Part shown: piece after piece, positions 14,916 to 26,509 of the stretch
Position numbering within the stretch: the first letter of the stretch is position 1
How the letters are laid out: the number at the start of each line of letters is the position of its first letter
Made by a program: the position numbers and the translations under genes
Notes under the pieces: model-generated
The model's database searches: none
Told to the model about the DNA's origin: nothing
What the model saw: only the letters and a program-made list of their open reading frames with translations
Assembly: GCA_903847975.1 (NCBI GenBank)
Contig: CAINFC010000063.1
Location: forward strand, 1-39,468
Origin: an uncultured Acidobacteriota bacterium
Lineage (GTDB): Bacteria > Acidobacteriota > UBA6911 > CAINFC01
Direction of reading: 5' to 3'
DNA: 39,468 nucleotides

Positions 14916-16883
14916 ATGGCTAATGTCAAAAAAGAAGGCCGAGCCCGGACAAAAAAACAGCCGCTGGCAGCCGGCCCCAGTCTTTTCAGCAGCGACGATC
15001 TTTATCTTTTTAATGAGGGAAGCCATTTTCACCTGTTCGAAAAGCTGGGCTCCCACCTGATGCATCACCCCGAACAGGGGGACGGAACTTATTTTGCCGT
15101 CTGGGCTCCGGATGCCCTCCGTGTCTCGGTTATGGGAGATTTCAACGGCTGGGACCGCGAGCGAAATCAACTTCGACCGCGCCAGTCCTCCGGAATCTGG
15201 GAAACGTTCCTTCCGGGGCTTGGGAAAGGCACCATCTACAAATTTTATATACAGTCCCGCTATCACGGCCATTCCGCAGAAAAGCAGGACCCTTATGCTT
15301 TTCTTCATGAAATACCACCTAAAAGCGCATCCGTAGTGTGGGATTTGGATTTTGAATGGAACGACCAGTCCTGGATGCAGGAACGGAAAAAACGCAACAG
15401 CCTGCAGGCCCCCATGTCGGTTTACGAAATGCATGTCGGATCCTGGATGCGCACTCTGGACCGTTCCCTGCACTCTCTTTCCTACAGGGAACTGGCTCCG
15501 CGCCTGGCGGAATACATTCGGAATATGGGTTTCACCCATGTGGAATTCCTCCCGGTTATGGAGCACCCCTTCTTCGGATCCTGGGGCTACCAGGTTACCG
15601 GCTTCTTTGCGCCTTCCAGCCGCTACGGGACTCCCCAGGATTTCATGTATCTGGTCGACTACCTGCACCAGCAGGGCATCGGCGTTATCCTGGATTGGGT
15701 CCCCTCTCACTTCCCCACCGACGGCCACTCCCTGGGTTTTTTCGACGGCACCCACCTGTATGAGCATTCCGATGCCCGACAGGGAATCCACCCCGACTGG
15801 AACAGCTATATTTTCAATTACGGAAGAAACGAAATCCGGAGTTTTCTGCTGAGCAGCGCTTTTTACTGGCTCGAGCATTACCACGTGGACGGCCTGAGGG
15901 TCGATGCGGTCGCCTCCATGCTGTACCTGGACTACTCACGCAAGGAAGGGGAATGGGTTCCGAATGAATACGGCGGCCGGGAAAACCTGGAGGCCGTTTC
16001 CTTCCTCCAGCGGATGAATAAGGAAATTTACAAAAATTTTCCCGATGTTCAGACTTTCGCCGAGGAATCCACTTCCTGGCCGATGGTTTCCCGCCCCACC
16101 TACCTCGGGGGGCTGGGGTTCGGGCTGAAGTGGGATATGGGCTGGATGCACGACACCCTGAAATACATGCAGCAGGACCCTGTTTTCCGTAAATATCACC
16201 ATAATCTCCTGACCTTCCGCATGCTGTACGCCTCCACGGAAAACTTCATTCTGCCCCTCTCGCACGATGAAGTCGTTCATGGCAAGGGCTCGCTGCTCAA
16301 CAAAATGCCCGGTGACCTCTTCCAGAAGTTTGCCAACCTGCGGCTGCTGTTCGGCTACATGTTTTCGCAGCCCGCCAAGAAACTCCTGTTCATGGGAGCG
16401 GAACTGGGACAGTGGCACGAATGGCAGCACGATTTCATGCTGCAATGGGAGCTGCTGGGGTACGACTCGCACTCCGGGGTGCAAAAGTGGCTTGCCGACC
16501 TGAACCATTTCTACCGCCGCGAACCGGCCATGTACTATCTGGACTGCGATCCCGCCGGATTCGAATGGGTGGACTGCAACGACTGGGAAGGAAGCACCCT
16601 GAGCCTGCTGCGCAAGGGCCCTACGGCAGCGGACGTGGTACTGGGTGTTTTCAATTTTACCCCGGTGGTCCGCAGCGGGTATCGAGTCGGAGTTCCTTTC
16701 GGAGGCTTCTGGCAGGAGGAACTGAACTCGGATGCCCGAATCTACGGCGGCAGCGGCCAGGGAAACCTGGGAGGGAAAGGCGCCCTGCCCATACCTCAGC
16801 ACGGCCGGCCCTATTCCCTGGAATTGACATTGCCTCCTCTGGCTGCTCTTTTCTTCACCCCGAAGTTCGGCAGCTCCCTGTAG
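14916..16883 (+). CDS. glgB: 1,4-alpha-glucan (glycogen) branching enzyme
   Basis: 655 aa. It transfers short alpha-1,4-glucan chains to O-6 to make branches in glycogen. A CBM48-type N-terminal domain covers ~45-140 (GTYFAVWAPDALRVSVMGDF, then NGWD), followed by the GH13 barrel (MSVYEMHVGSW, GYQVTGFFAPSSRYG), with nucleophile Asp330 in DGLRVDAVASML, acid/base Glu383 in TFAEEST and transition-state Asp in LSHDEVVHGKGS, and then a C-terminal beta domain. Length is typical of shorter GlgB forms lacking the extra N-terminal CBM48. GAGGG lies ahead of the ATG. The GH57 gene starts 13 bp after the stop, so the two are one transcript. Confidence 0.95.
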   Translation: MANVKKEGRARTKKQPLAAGPSLFSSDDLYLFNEGSHFHLFEKLGSHLMHHPEQGDGTYFAVWAPDALRVSVMGDFNGWDRERNQLRPRQSSGIWETFLPGLGKGTIYKFYIQSRYHGHSAEKQDPYAFLHEIPPKSASVVWDLDFEWNDQSWMQERKKRNSLQAPMSVYEMHVGSWMRTLDRSLHSLSYRELAPRLAEYIRNMGFTHVEFLPVMEHPFFGSWGYQVTGFFAPSSRYGTPQDFMYLVDYLHQQGIGVILDWVPSHFPTDGHSLGFFDGTHLYEHSDARQGIHPDWNSYIFNYGRNEIRSFLLSSAFYWLEHYHVDGLRVDAVASMLYLDYSRKEGEWVPNEYGGRENLEAVSFLQRMNKEIYKNFPDVQTFAEESTSWPMVSRPTYLGGLGFGLKWDMGWMHDTLKYMQQDPVFRKYHHNLLTFRMLYASTENFILPLSHDEVVHGKGSLLNKMPGDLFQKFANLRLLFGYMFSQPAKKLLFMGAELGQWHEWQHDFMLQWELLGYDSHSGVQKWLADLNHFYRREPAMYYLDCDPAGFEWVDCNDWEGSTLSLLRKGPTAADVVLGVFNFTPVVRSGYRVGVPFGGFWQEELNSDARIYGGSGQGNLGGKGALPIPQHGRPYSLELTLPPLAALFFTPKFGSSL

Positions 16884-16896
16884 AAAGGAAGCCTTC

Positions 16897-19347
16897 TTGA
16901 ACCGCTTCGTCTGTATCCATGGCCATTTTTACCAGCCGCCCCGTGAAAATCCCTGGCTGGAAAGCATAGAATTCCAGGATAGCGCCGCCCCTTATCACGA
17001 CTGGAATGAGCGGATCAATGCCGAATGCTACGCCGCCAACGTGGCATCCCGTATTCTGGATGAACAGGGTCGCATTCTCTGCATCACCAACAACTATTCC
17101 CGGATCAGCTTCAATTTCGGGCCGACCCTGCTCTCCTGGATGGAAAGGCAGGACCCGGAATCCTACCAGGCCATTCTTCAGGCCGACCGGGACAGCCGGG
17201 CGAGGTTCTCCGGCCACGGATCCGCGATGGCGCAGGTATACAATCATATCATCATGCCCCTGGCCAATCTGCGCGACAAATATACCCAGGTGCGTTGGGG
17301 CATCCAGGACTTCCGCCACCGCTTCGGGAGGATGCCGGAGGGAATGTGGCTGGCGGAAACCGCAGCCGATGGGGAAACTCTCTCGGTTCTCGCCGAAGAG
17401 GGAATCCGGTTCACGATTCTCTCCCCCTACCAGGCCCGAAGAGTCAGACCGCTGGGGAAAAGCGAATGGCAGGATGTGACCTCCGGCCGCATCGATCCCT
17501 CCCAGGCCTACCTTCATCGGCTGCCTTCCGGGCGTAGCATTGCCCTGTTTTTCTACGACGGGCCCATTTCCCAGGCCGTGGCCTTCGAAGGCCTGCTGAG
17601 CCGCGGGGATCTTCTGGCCGACCGGCTGATGGGGGCTTTTTCCCCGGATCGCACCGCCCGGGCGCAGCTTTCGCATATCGCCACGGACGGGGAAACCTAC
17701 GGACACCACCATCAATTTGGAGACATGGCCCTGGCGTATGCCCTTTCGCTGCTGGAAAACCGCGGCGACGTGCGCCTGACCAATTATGCGGAATTCCTGG
17801 AAAAATGCCCTCCCGCCATGGAAGTGGAAATTTTTCCGGAGAGCTCCTGGAGCTGCAGCCACGGGGTGGAGCGGTGGCGAAGCGACTGCGGCTGCCGCAC
17901 CGAAAACACTCCCGGCTGGAACCAGTCCTGGAGGGCGCCTTTGCGCAACAGCCTGGACTGGCTGCGGGACGCCCTGATCCCCCGCTTTACCCGGCGCGCC
18001 CGGTCCTATTTTCCCAATCCCTGGGAAGCCAGGGACGCCTACATCTCCGTGATGCTGGACCGCTCTGCGGGCTCGGTGGATGCCTTTCTGGCCCATTATG
18101 CCGTCCCGGATCTGAGCCCGGCAGGCCGGATGACCGCCCTGAAGCTTATGGAGCTTCAACGGCACTGCCTTTACATGTTCACCAGCTGCGGCTGGTTTTT
18201 CGACGAAATTTCCGGCATCGAGGCCTCCCAGGTCATCCGCTATGCCGGCCGCGTGATCCAGCTGGCGGAAGAGGTCCTGGAATGCAAAATAGAAAGCCGC
18301 TTCCTGGACAAGCTGCAGGACGCCAAAAGCAACATTCCCGCCCAGGGAGACGGGGCCCAGATCTACCGGAAAGAGGTCGAGGCCTCCCGCATTCAGCTGG
18401 AGGATGTCGCCGCCCACTACGCCATCAGCTCGGTTTTCCAGGAATATCCGCTGCAAGCCCGGATTCACTGCTACCGTATCGAGATCCTGAGCCGCCGTCA
18501 GTACGTTCTGGGAAAGCCCCGGCTGGAGGCCGGCCGGCTGAAAATCGGATCGGGAATTACCGGGGAGGAAGCCCAGCTGGCCTGGGGCGTTCTGCACTTC
18601 GGCGATCACAACATCCTCTGCGGAGTGCGCCGCCTGGCCGCGGAAGAGGAGGCGGACGGGATCCTGGACATCTGGAAAACTCCGGTCCAGCAGGCCGACC
18701 TGACCCGCATCATCCGGATGCTGGAACAGAACTTTCCCGGGGCGGTCTACTCGGTCCGCTCCCTTTTCCGGGACGAACGTCGAAGGCTGATCCATCTGAT
18801 TCTGCAGACCACCATCGAAGAAACCAGCTCCGTGTACCGGAAAATCTACCAGGAAAACGCCCCGCTGATGCGGCTGCTGTCGGAGCTGGGGATCCCCCAG
18901 CCGCCCAGCTTCCGGGCCGCGGCGGAATTTGCGCTCAACGCCCGGATGCGCCAGTGCATCGAAGCCTCGAACGGAGACCCGGAGCCGGTTCGCAGCGCCC
19001 TGCAGGAAGCGGTGACCTCCGGCGTTCAGCTGGATTATCCCGCCCTGGTTCGCGACCTGGAGGAAAAGCTGGGCGAGCGTATGAAGCAGGTACAGGAGAA
19101 TCCCGAAGACCAGGAAAAGATGACCCAGGTGCGCCAATGGGTGGAAATGACGCGTCAGTGGCCGGTGCCGGTCAGCCTGCATCGCGCCCAGAGCATTTTC
19201 GGCCGGCTGCTGACGGCCCATGGAAAAACAGCGAACCTCGCCCGGAGCGCCGCGGCCGGGGAAGGGCCGAAAACGGAATTTCAAAAGCTCGGCGAAAGCC
19301 TGGGGTTCAGCCCGGCTTTATTCCGGCCGCTTTCCGACAAACCTTAG
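16897..19347 (+). CDS. GH57-family protein with DUF3536
   Basis: 816 aa. The N-terminus has the GH57 opening [13 protein letters not shown] (8-20), the [18 protein letters not shown] segment and the EGMWLAETA motif, where a GH57 catalytic Glu is expected; the rest corresponds to DUF3536. Relatives are annotated as GH57 alpha-amylase/glucanotransferase-like proteins of unclear activity. The start is TTG at 16897, preceded by AAAGGAAG with good spacing; there is no nearby ATG. Tight linkage to glgB supports a role in alpha-glucan (glycogen) metabolism, either processing or branching. The 3' end is 28 bp before hutU, which looks like read-through into a functionally different set. A long minus-strand frame opposite this gene is a GC-bias shadow. 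Confidence 0.9.
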   Translation: MNRFVCIHGHFYQPPRENPWLESIEFQDSAAPYHDWNERINAECYAANVASRILDEQGRILCITNNYSRISFNFGPTLLSWMERQDPESYQAILQADRDSRARFSGHGSAMAQVYNHIIMPLANLRDKYTQVRWGIQDFRHRFGRMPEGMWLAETAADGETLSVLAEEGIRFTILSPYQARRVRPLGKSEWQDVTSGRIDPSQAYLHRLPSGRSIALFFYDGPISQAVAFEGLLSRGDLLADRLMGAFSPDRTARAQLSHIATDGETYGHHHQFGDMALAYALSLLENRGDVRLTNYAEFLEKCPPAMEVEIFPESSWSCSHGVERWRSDCGCRTENTPGWNQSWRAPLRNSLDWLRDALIPRFTRRARSYFPNPWEARDAYISVMLDRSAGSVDAFLAHYAVPDLSPAGRMTALKLMELQRHCLYMFTSCGWFFDEISGIEASQVIRYAGRVIQLAEEVLECKIESRFLDKLQDAKSNIPAQGDGAQIYRKEVEASRIQLEDVAAHYAISSVFQEYPLQARIHCYRIEILSRRQYVLGKPRLEAGRLKIGSGITGEEAQLAWGVLHFGDHNILCGVRRLAAEEEADGILDIWKTPVQQADLTRIIRMLEQNFPGAVYSVRSLFRDERRRLIHLILQTTIEETSSVYRKIYQENAPLMRLLSELGIPQPPSFRAAAEFALNARMRQCIEASNGDPEPVRSALQEAVTSGVQLDYPALVRDLEEKLGERMKQVQENPEDQEKMTQVRQWVEMTRQWPVPVSLHRAQSIFGRLLTAHGKTANLARSAAAGEGPKTEFQKLGESLGFSPALFRPLSDKP

Positions 19348-19375
19348 TGGAATCATCCAGGGGGGGAAAGAAGTC

Positions 19376-21043
<1,668 letters not shown>

Positions 21044-21061
21044 CCTGGCCCCGATCCGGAT

Positions 21062-22306
21062 ATGGACCTCATCCTTCGAAACATCGGCCAGCTGGTCACC
21101 GTCGCCGCCGGCGGCCGGCGATGCAAGGCCGGCCCGGCCATGGCCGAGCTGGGAATTCTCGAGCAGGCCGCCCTGCAGATCCGCGGCGACCGGATCGCCT
21201 GGTGCGGGAAGGACCGCGATCTGCCGTCGCAGGGATGGTCGCACGCCGAAGAAATCGACGCCCGCGGCATGGTAGCCACGCCCGGATTCGTGGATGCCCA
21301 CACCCACCTGGTGTTCGGCGGCAGCCGGGACGGGGAATTCGCCATGCGCATCGGGGGGTGCACCTACCAGCAGATCGCGGAACAGGGCGGGGGCATTCTG
21401 CACACCGTCCGGTCCACCCGCGCCTGCTCCGCGGAGGAGCTGTTCCAAAAGGCCCGCCGGTACCTGGAGGGTATGCGGAGACTGGGAACCACTACCGCGG
21501 AAGTCAAATCGGGCTACGGCCTCGAATGGGACACCGAGCGTAAAATGCTGGAAGTGGTCCGCCGGCTGTCGCGGGAGCAGCCGGTGGAGCTGGTGGCCAC
21601 CTTCCTCGGGGCTCATGCCTTTCCGCCGGAATACCGGCTCCGGCCGGAAGAGTTCGTGCAGCAGATCTGCGAAGAAATGCTTCCGCTGGTGGCGGGCCTG
21701 GGCCTGGCGGCGTTCTGCGATGTGTTCTGCGAGCATGGCTACTTTTCCGTCGACCAGGGACGGGAAATTCTTCGCCACGCCCGGTCGCTGGGCCTGGCGG
21801 GAAAGGTTCACGCCGACGAGCTGTCCGCTTCGGGCGGATCCCGCCTGGCGGCGGAAACGGGCGCGGTGTCTGCCGACCACCTGGAGCACATTCTTCCGGA
21901 GGACCGCCTCGCATTGCGCGATGCGGGAACGGTCGCCGTACTGCTTCCGGGAGTGGATTTTTTTCTGGGCCACCGTTATGCCGACGCCCGGGCCCTGATC
22001 GAAGCCGGTGTGCCCGTGGCTCTGGCCACGGACTTCAACCCCGGATCCTGCATGTCCTACTCGATGCCGCTGATGATGACCCTGGCCTGCACCCAGATGC
22101 GAATGACCCCGGAAGAGGTCCTTACCGCTTCCACGCTCAATGCGGCCGCAGCTCTCGGCCTTTCGGACCGGATCGGAAGCCTGGAGCCCGGGAAGCAGGC
22201 CGACATCCTTCTTCTGGATATTCCTCACTACCGGTTTCTGCCTTATCACTTCGGCGAAAATCATGTCGCCCGGGTGATCAAAAAAGGCGTCCGACAGGAG
22301 CCCTGA
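21062..22306 (+). CDS. hutI: Imidazolonepropionase
   Basis: 414 aa, amidohydrolase superfamily. It hydrolyses 4-imidazolone-5-propionate to N-formimidoyl-L-glutamate. The metal-binding motif DAHTHLVFGGSRDGEFAMR is clear, as are EVKSGYGLEWDTERKML, the later metal His in GAHAFPPEY and HADELSASGGSRLAAE, and the Asp in ALATDFNPGSC. Length is typical. The stop at 22304-22306 is two bases before the ftcD start, so translation is coupled. The ribosome site ahead of ATG 21062 is weak. Confidence 0.97.
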   Translation: MDLILRNIGQLVTVAAGGRRCKAGPAMAELGILEQAALQIRGDRIAWCGKDRDLPSQGWSHAEEIDARGMVATPGFVDAHTHLVFGGSRDGEFAMRIGGCTYQQIAEQGGGILHTVRSTRACSAEELFQKARRYLEGMRRLGTTTAEVKSGYGLEWDTERKMLEVVRRLSREQPVELVATFLGAHAFPPEYRLRPEEFVQQICEEMLPLVAGLGLAAFCDVFCEHGYFSVDQGREILRHARSLGLAGKVHADELSASGGSRLAAETGAVSADHLEHILPEDRLALRDAGTVAVLLPGVDFFLGHRYADARALIEAGVPVALATDFNPGSCMSYSMPLMMTLACTQMRMTPEEVLTASTLNAAAALGLSDRIGSLEPGKQADILLLDIPHYRFLPYHFGENHVARVIKKGVRQEP

Positions 22307-22308
22307 AT

Positions 22309-23334
22309 ATGCCGCCGATCGTCGAGTGCGTACCCAATTTCAGTGAAGGCCGGAACCGGGAGACGGTGGAGGCCATTGCCGACGCCATCCGCCAGGTGCC
22401 CGGGGTCAAGCTGATGGGAGCCGAGCCGGACAAGGACTACAACCGCACCGTGGTCACCTTTGCCGGTGCGCCCGAAGCGGTGCTGACCGCCGCCCTGGAA
22501 GCCACCCGCGTCGCCGTGGAGCGCATCGATATGTCCCTGCACCGCGGCGAGCACCCGCGCCTCGGGGCGGTGGACGTGGTCCCCTTTGTCCCGGTTTCGG
22601 AGACTACCATGGAGGAATGCGTGGAGCTGGCCCGGCGCTACGGGCGCCGCATCGCCGAGCAGTGGGCTATTCCGGTCTATCTTTACGAATATGCCGCCAC
22701 CTCGCCCCGGCGAAAAAACCTCGCCGACATACGCAAGGGAGAGTATGAGCGGCTCCCGGAGAAACTCCGCGAGCCGGACGGGAAGCCCGATTTCGGGCCG
22801 GCGGAGTTCAACCCGAGATCGGGAGCCACGGTAACCGGAGCCCGGAAATTTTTAATTGCCTACAATGTGAACCTGGCTACTCCCGCGATCGAGTCGGCCC
22901 GGGACATTGCCGAGCGCATCCGCGAAAGCGGCCGGGTGGTCCGCGACGCCCAGGGGAACCCCGTCCGGAACGAAAAGGGCGAACCGGTCCGCATTCCGGG
23001 CCTTTTGAAAGCGGTCAAAGCCATGGGAGTCTTCCTGGAGCGATTGCAGATCACCCAGGTCTCGATGAACCTGATCGATTACGATCTCACCCCTCCGCAT
23101 CTTGCCTTCGAGGAGGTGACCCGGGAGGCATCGCGCCTCGGGATCCGGGTGACGGGCAGTGAAATTGTCGGCATGATCCCTTTGCGGGCCTTGCGAATGG
23201 CCGGCCAATTCTACGCCGAAGGCAGTCCCATGCCGGAAGAGGAATACATCCAGCTGGCCATACGGCGCCTGGGATTGAACCGCCTGGAGCCGTTCGACCC
23301 CTCCTTGAAAGTGATCGAATATCAGCTGGTATAA
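22309..23334 (+). CDS. ftcD: Glutamate formimidoyltransferase
   Basis: 341 aa. It transfers the formimidoyl group from N-formimidoylglutamate to tetrahydrofolate, releasing glutamate. The family opening IVECVPNFSEGRNRETVEAI and later DMSLHRGEHPRLGAVDVVPF and ITQVSMNLIDYDLTPPHLAF are present; the region FGPAEFNPRSGATVTGARKF, followed by LIAYNVNL, spans the folate-binding part. Only the transferase domains are here; the cyclodeaminase that is fused to it in animals is a separate gene 19 bp downstream. AGGAG sits at the 3' end of hutI, nine bases before this ATG. Confidence 0.96.
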   Translation: MPPIVECVPNFSEGRNRETVEAIADAIRQVPGVKLMGAEPDKDYNRTVVTFAGAPEAVLTAALEATRVAVERIDMSLHRGEHPRLGAVDVVPFVPVSETTMEECVELARRYGRRIAEQWAIPVYLYEYAATSPRRKNLADIRKGEYERLPEKLREPDGKPDFGPAEFNPRSGATVTGARKFLIAYNVNLATPAIESARDIAERIRESGRVVRDAQGNPVRNEKGEPVRIPGLLKAVKAMGVFLERLQITQVSMNLIDYDLTPPHLAFEEVTREASRLGIRVTGSEIVGMIPLRALRMAGQFYAEGSPMPEEEYIQLAIRRLGLNRLEPFDPSLKVIEYQLV

Positions 23335-23353
23335 TACGTAAGGGGAAAAAAGA

Positions 23354-23980
23354 ATGCTGGTACAAATGTCTATCGGGTCCTTTCTGGAGGAGCTGGCCTC
23401 TTCTTCACCCGCTCCCGGCGGCGGCAGCGTGGCTGCTCTTTCCGCGGCTTTGGGCAACGCCCTGACGGCCATGGTTTGCCGCCTGACCCTCGGCCGGAAA
23501 AAATACGCCGGCGTGGAAGCCAGAATGGGAGAGATCCTGGCCCAGGCGGAATCCCTGCAGCAGAAAGCCGCGCGCCTGGTCGACGAGGACTGCCAGGTTT
23601 TCTGCGGAGTGATGGAAGCCTTCCGGCTGCCCAAAAACACCGAGGAGGAGGGGATCGCCCGTCATGCCGCCATCCAGGATGCCACCCGGCAGGCGGTGCA
23701 GGTCCCGCTGGAGGTCATGCGCCTGGCGGAAGCTTCGCTGCTTCTGGTCCAGGAGGTGGCTGAAGGAGGAAACCGCAATTCGATCTCGGATTCCGGTGTG
23801 GCGGTCTGGATGATACGGGCCGCCCTGGAAGGTGCCGCCCTGAACGTTCGAATCAACCTTTCCGGCCTGGACAGCCAGGACTACTGCGCCTCTGTCCGTT
23901 CGGAAATGGAAGCCATCCAGTCACGCTCCGTCCTGGCAGCCACCAGGGCGCTGGCGCTTGTGGAGGAACGGATCGGCTGA
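23354..23980 (+). CDS. fchA: Formimidoyltetrahydrofolate cyclodeaminase
   Basis: 208 aa, all-helical. It converts 5-formimidoyl-THF to 5,10-methenyl-THF plus ammonia. The family signature SSSPAPGGGSVAALSAALGN (~16-35) and the later GNRNSISDSGVAVWMIRAAL segment are clear. It follows ftcD directly, so the window carries a full route from urocanate to a one-carbon folate and glutamate. Ribosome site AAGGGG precedes the ATG; a second in-frame ATG lies five codons in. Confidence 0.95.
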   Translation: MLVQMSIGSFLEELASSSPAPGGGSVAALSAALGNALTAMVCRLTLGRKKYAGVEARMGEILAQAESLQQKAARLVDEDCQVFCGVMEAFRLPKNTEEEGIARHAAIQDATRQAVQVPLEVMRLAEASLLLVQEVAEGGNRNSISDSGVAVWMIRAALEGAALNVRINLSGLDSQDYCASVRSEMEAIQSRSVLAATRALALVEERIG

Positions 23981-24029
23981 GTCCCCGGATCCGCCCCCTT
24001 TTTTCACCTGATTTCGAGGAATCATCGCT

Positions 24030-24956
24030 ATGAATCAATCCTGTTGCTCCCGTCGTTCGTTCCTGAAAATCTGCCCGCCGGCCGCCTTTCTGGGAACTTC
24101 TTTTCTGCAAAGCTCCCCTGCCTCTCCTTCCCTTTCGATGGCCGGGTCCGAATCCGGTTTCCTGACAGACCTGGGCGTGGTCGCTCCCGCGGAGCATTAT
24201 GATTTGGCCATTCGGTCGGGATACCGTTTTATCGAGGAAACCGTGGGAAGATTCCTGGTTCCCGACAAGCCCGAGGAGACCTTTCGGGCCAACCTGGACC
24301 GGGCGCGCCAGACATCCCTGCCTTTCCCGGCCGTGAACATGTTTCTCCCTGCCGAACTGAAATCCGTGGGCCCTTCCGTCAATGAAGACGCCATCTTGAA
24401 ATGGGCCGACATCGCCTTCCGGCGCATGCAGACGGCCGGAATCGGGATCATGGTTTTCGGCAGCGGCGGATCCCGCCGGATTCCGGACGGCTTTGACAAG
24501 GCCAAAGCGCAGCAGCAGTTCATCCAGCTGAATCGCCGCCTGGGACCCGTGGCCCAAAGGTATAAGGTCACCATTGTGCTCGAGCCTTTGAATTACGGGG
24601 AGACCAATCTGCTCAACACAGTGGAAGAGGGGCTGGCCATGGCCCAGGAGGTCCGGCATCCGAACGTGAAGCTGCTGGCCGATATTTTCCACATGCTGCG
24701 CAACGGAGAAAGCCCCGAAGGCATTATCAAAGCCGGCTCCTGGCTGAAGCACGTCCACGTGGCCGAAAAGGAAAAACGCACCGCGCCGGGCGTGCAGGGG
24801 GACGATTTCCGGCCTTATTTCCGGGCCTTGCGAAAAATCAAGTACCCGGGCCGCCTGACCATCGAAGCTTTCCAGTGGGGCAACCGGGAGAAGGAATTTC
24901 CGGCTGCCCTTCAGGAACTGCAAAAGCAGATCCGCTCGGTGCAGGAAGAGTCCTGA
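24030..24956 (+). CDS. Tat-exported TIM-barrel isomerase/epimerase-like protein
   Basis: 308 aa. The N-terminus has SRRSFLKICPPAAFLGTSFL, a likely Tat signal (twin Arg at residues 8-9). The body is an AP-endonuclease-2/xylose-isomerase-like TIM barrel (PF01261) as in hydroxypyruvate isomerase and sugar-phosphate epimerases: VFGSGGSRRIPDGFDKAKAQ, metal ligand Glu in IVLEPLNYGETNLLNT, DIFHML, KHVHVAEKEKRTAPG and a final LTIEAFQWGN. Secreted members of this fold are frequent in sugar-using Planctomycetes and Acidobacteria, with few known substrates. It starts 49 bp after fchA in the same direction but is functionally closer to the sulfatase genes on its other side. Convergent with the sulfatase at 25005. 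Confidence 0.85.
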   Translation: MNQSCCSRRSFLKICPPAAFLGTSFLQSSPASPSLSMAGSESGFLTDLGVVAPAEHYDLAIRSGYRFIEETVGRFLVPDKPEETFRANLDRARQTSLPFPAVNMFLPAELKSVGPSVNEDAILKWADIAFRRMQTAGIGIMVFGSGGSRRIPDGFDKAKAQQQFIQLNRRLGPVAQRYKVTIVLEPLNYGETNLLNTVEEGLAMAQEVRHPNVKLLADIFHMLRNGESPEGIIKAGSWLKHVHVAEKEKRTAPGVQGDDFRPYFRALRKIKYPGRLTIEAFQWGNREKEFPAALQELQKQIRSVQEES

Positions 24957-25004
24957 GTTCCCGGAGCGGCTTTCGCCCGGCTGCGCTTTCTTCCCTGTTT
25001 CCTT

Positions 25005-26507
25005 TTACGGAATGGATCCGCCGCCGGGCGGACGGGAGGGTGACTCACCCTTTTCCCGGCCGCGCTGTGATCCGGTTCGACCCGCCGGCGGTCCATAATA
25101 TGGCATCCGGTCGAAAGCGTCGTCGTCCTGCCGGATCCGCGGATCGGCGGTGCGATGTCGCCAGTCCTCGAGTCGCCGGCTCAGATCCTGCTTCTCCCTG
25201 GCATAAGAGACCTCCGCCGCCACGTTGTGCGTCTGGCCGGGATCCCGGCGTAAATCGTACAGCTCTTCGGGCGGACGCCTGGCAAAGCACAACTTGAACG
25301 AGAGACGAACTCCGGCTTCCTCGCGGTGCGCCAGGATCAGTTCCTTGGTCGGAGACGGATCGATGTCCCCGTAAGGGCCCACCGCGTAAGCGAGCTCCGG
25401 GTCGCCGGCCGGCCAGCGGTCGGCCCTCAGATTCCGGATATAAAGAAAGTCCCTGGTGCGAACAGCCCGAACCGGGTAGCCGGCATGCCCTTTTCTCACA
25501 TCGGCGTGGCGTTCCCGTTCCAGAAAAACGGCGTCCCGATTCTTCTGCCGCCCGCCGCGGGCCAGGGGCAGAAGGCTGCGACCGTTCATGGCCATGGGAA
25601 CCGGCAGCCCCGCCGCTTCGAGAAAAGTGGGCGCCAGGTCCTCCAGGCCGATGAATTCCTCCACCCGCTTCCCGGAGGGCAGCCCGGATCCCCAGCGCAT
25701 GGCGAAGGGAACGTGTACTCCATCATCGTAAACATGGGCCAGGCCGCGGGGCATCTGCCAGCCGTTATCCGCGGTCATGATGACCAGGGTGTCCTCCAGG
25801 ATACCCCTCTGCTGCAGCAGTCGCACGGCCTGGCCGGCCTGTTGATCGAACGCCTGCACCTCGCAATAGTAATTCAGAATATCATCGCGGACCTGCGGAT
25901 GATCCGGAAGATGCGGCGGAATCCGAACCAGGGATGTATCCATGCCCGTCTTGCCGGAGCGCCCTTCCTGCCAGGGGGTGTGCGGCAGCTGGCTCCCCAG
26001 CCAGAAGCAGAAAGGCTGTGCCCCCTCTCCCGCAGCAAGAAACTCCTCGAAGGAGCGAAAGGCGGGGCCGGCCGGGTTGCGGCCACGGCCGCTTTCGGCA
26101 ATCGCTCCCGGCCCCCACCCTTTTCCGGCAAAGCCCAGGCGGTATCCCGCTCCCTCCAGCAGGTCCGTATAGCAGACCAAAGGGCCGGGCAGCGTACCCC
26201 ACAGATTGGCCCCTTCGCCCAGGCGATGGGATGACTGTCCCGTCAGCAGGGAAGCGCGCGAGGGGCTGCAGGAGGGGGTCGTGCCGAAGGCCCGGGTGAA
26301 AAGAATTCCCTCCCGCGCCAGACGATCGAAAGCCGGTGTCCGGACGACAGGATCGCCCTGGATGCCGGCATGTTTGGCATGCCAGTTGTCCCCGAGAATC
26401 AGAAGAATATTAGGCCGCGTGGCCTTCCCCGCGCCCGCCATCGCAGTCATTCCCGCAGCGGTGCCGGAAAGCCATTTTCTTCGCGTCATGCCATGGGACC
26501 TGTGCAT
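25005..26507 (-). CDS. Formylglycine-dependent sulfatase (family S1), Tat-like signal
   Basis: 500 aa, third sulfatase of the window. The N-terminus MTRRKWLSGTAAGM (7-20) resembles a Tat signal. The core has LGDNWHAKHAG (38-48), where the second Asp of the usual metal-binding pair is Asn41, the modification site Cys80-Ser-Pro-Ser-Arg84, and MTADNGWQMPRG. Its layout and C-terminal DLRRDPGQTHNV are close to the sulfatase at 3417. ATG 26507 has AGGAG five bases upstream, embedded in the stop region of the propeller gene before it, indicating translational coupling. The C-terminus ends in a low-complexity Arg/Pro/Gly tail. Confidence 0.92.
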   Translation of the reverse strand: MHRSHGMTRRKWLSGTAAGMTAMAGAGKATRPNILLILGDNWHAKHAGIQGDPVVRTPAFDRLAREGILFTRAFGTTPSCSPSRASLLTGQSSHRLGEGANLWGTLPGPLVCYTDLLEGAGYRLGFAGKGWGPGAIAESGRGRNPAGPAFRSFEEFLAAGEGAQPFCFWLGSQLPHTPWQEGRSGKTGMDTSLVRIPPHLPDHPQVRDDILNYYCEVQAFDQQAGQAVRLLQQRGILEDTLVIMTADNGWQMPRGLAHVYDDGVHVPFAMRWGSGLPSGKRVEEFIGLEDLAPTFLEAAGLPVPMAMNGRSLLPLARGGRQKNRDAVFLERERHADVRKGHAGYPVRAVRTRDFLYIRNLRADRWPAGDPELAYAVGPYGDIDPSPTKELILAHREEAGVRLSFKLCFARRPPEELYDLRRDPGQTHNVAAEVSYAREKQDLSRRLEDWRHRTADPRIRQDDDAFDRMPYYGPPAGRTGSQRGREKGESPSRPPGGGSIP

Positions 26508-26509
26508 AC

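Noticed and set aside
16855-19284. 809-codon open frame on the minus strand opposite the GH57 gene
   Set aside because: Same reason: third-position GC bias of the real plus-strand gene keeps the opposite frame open.
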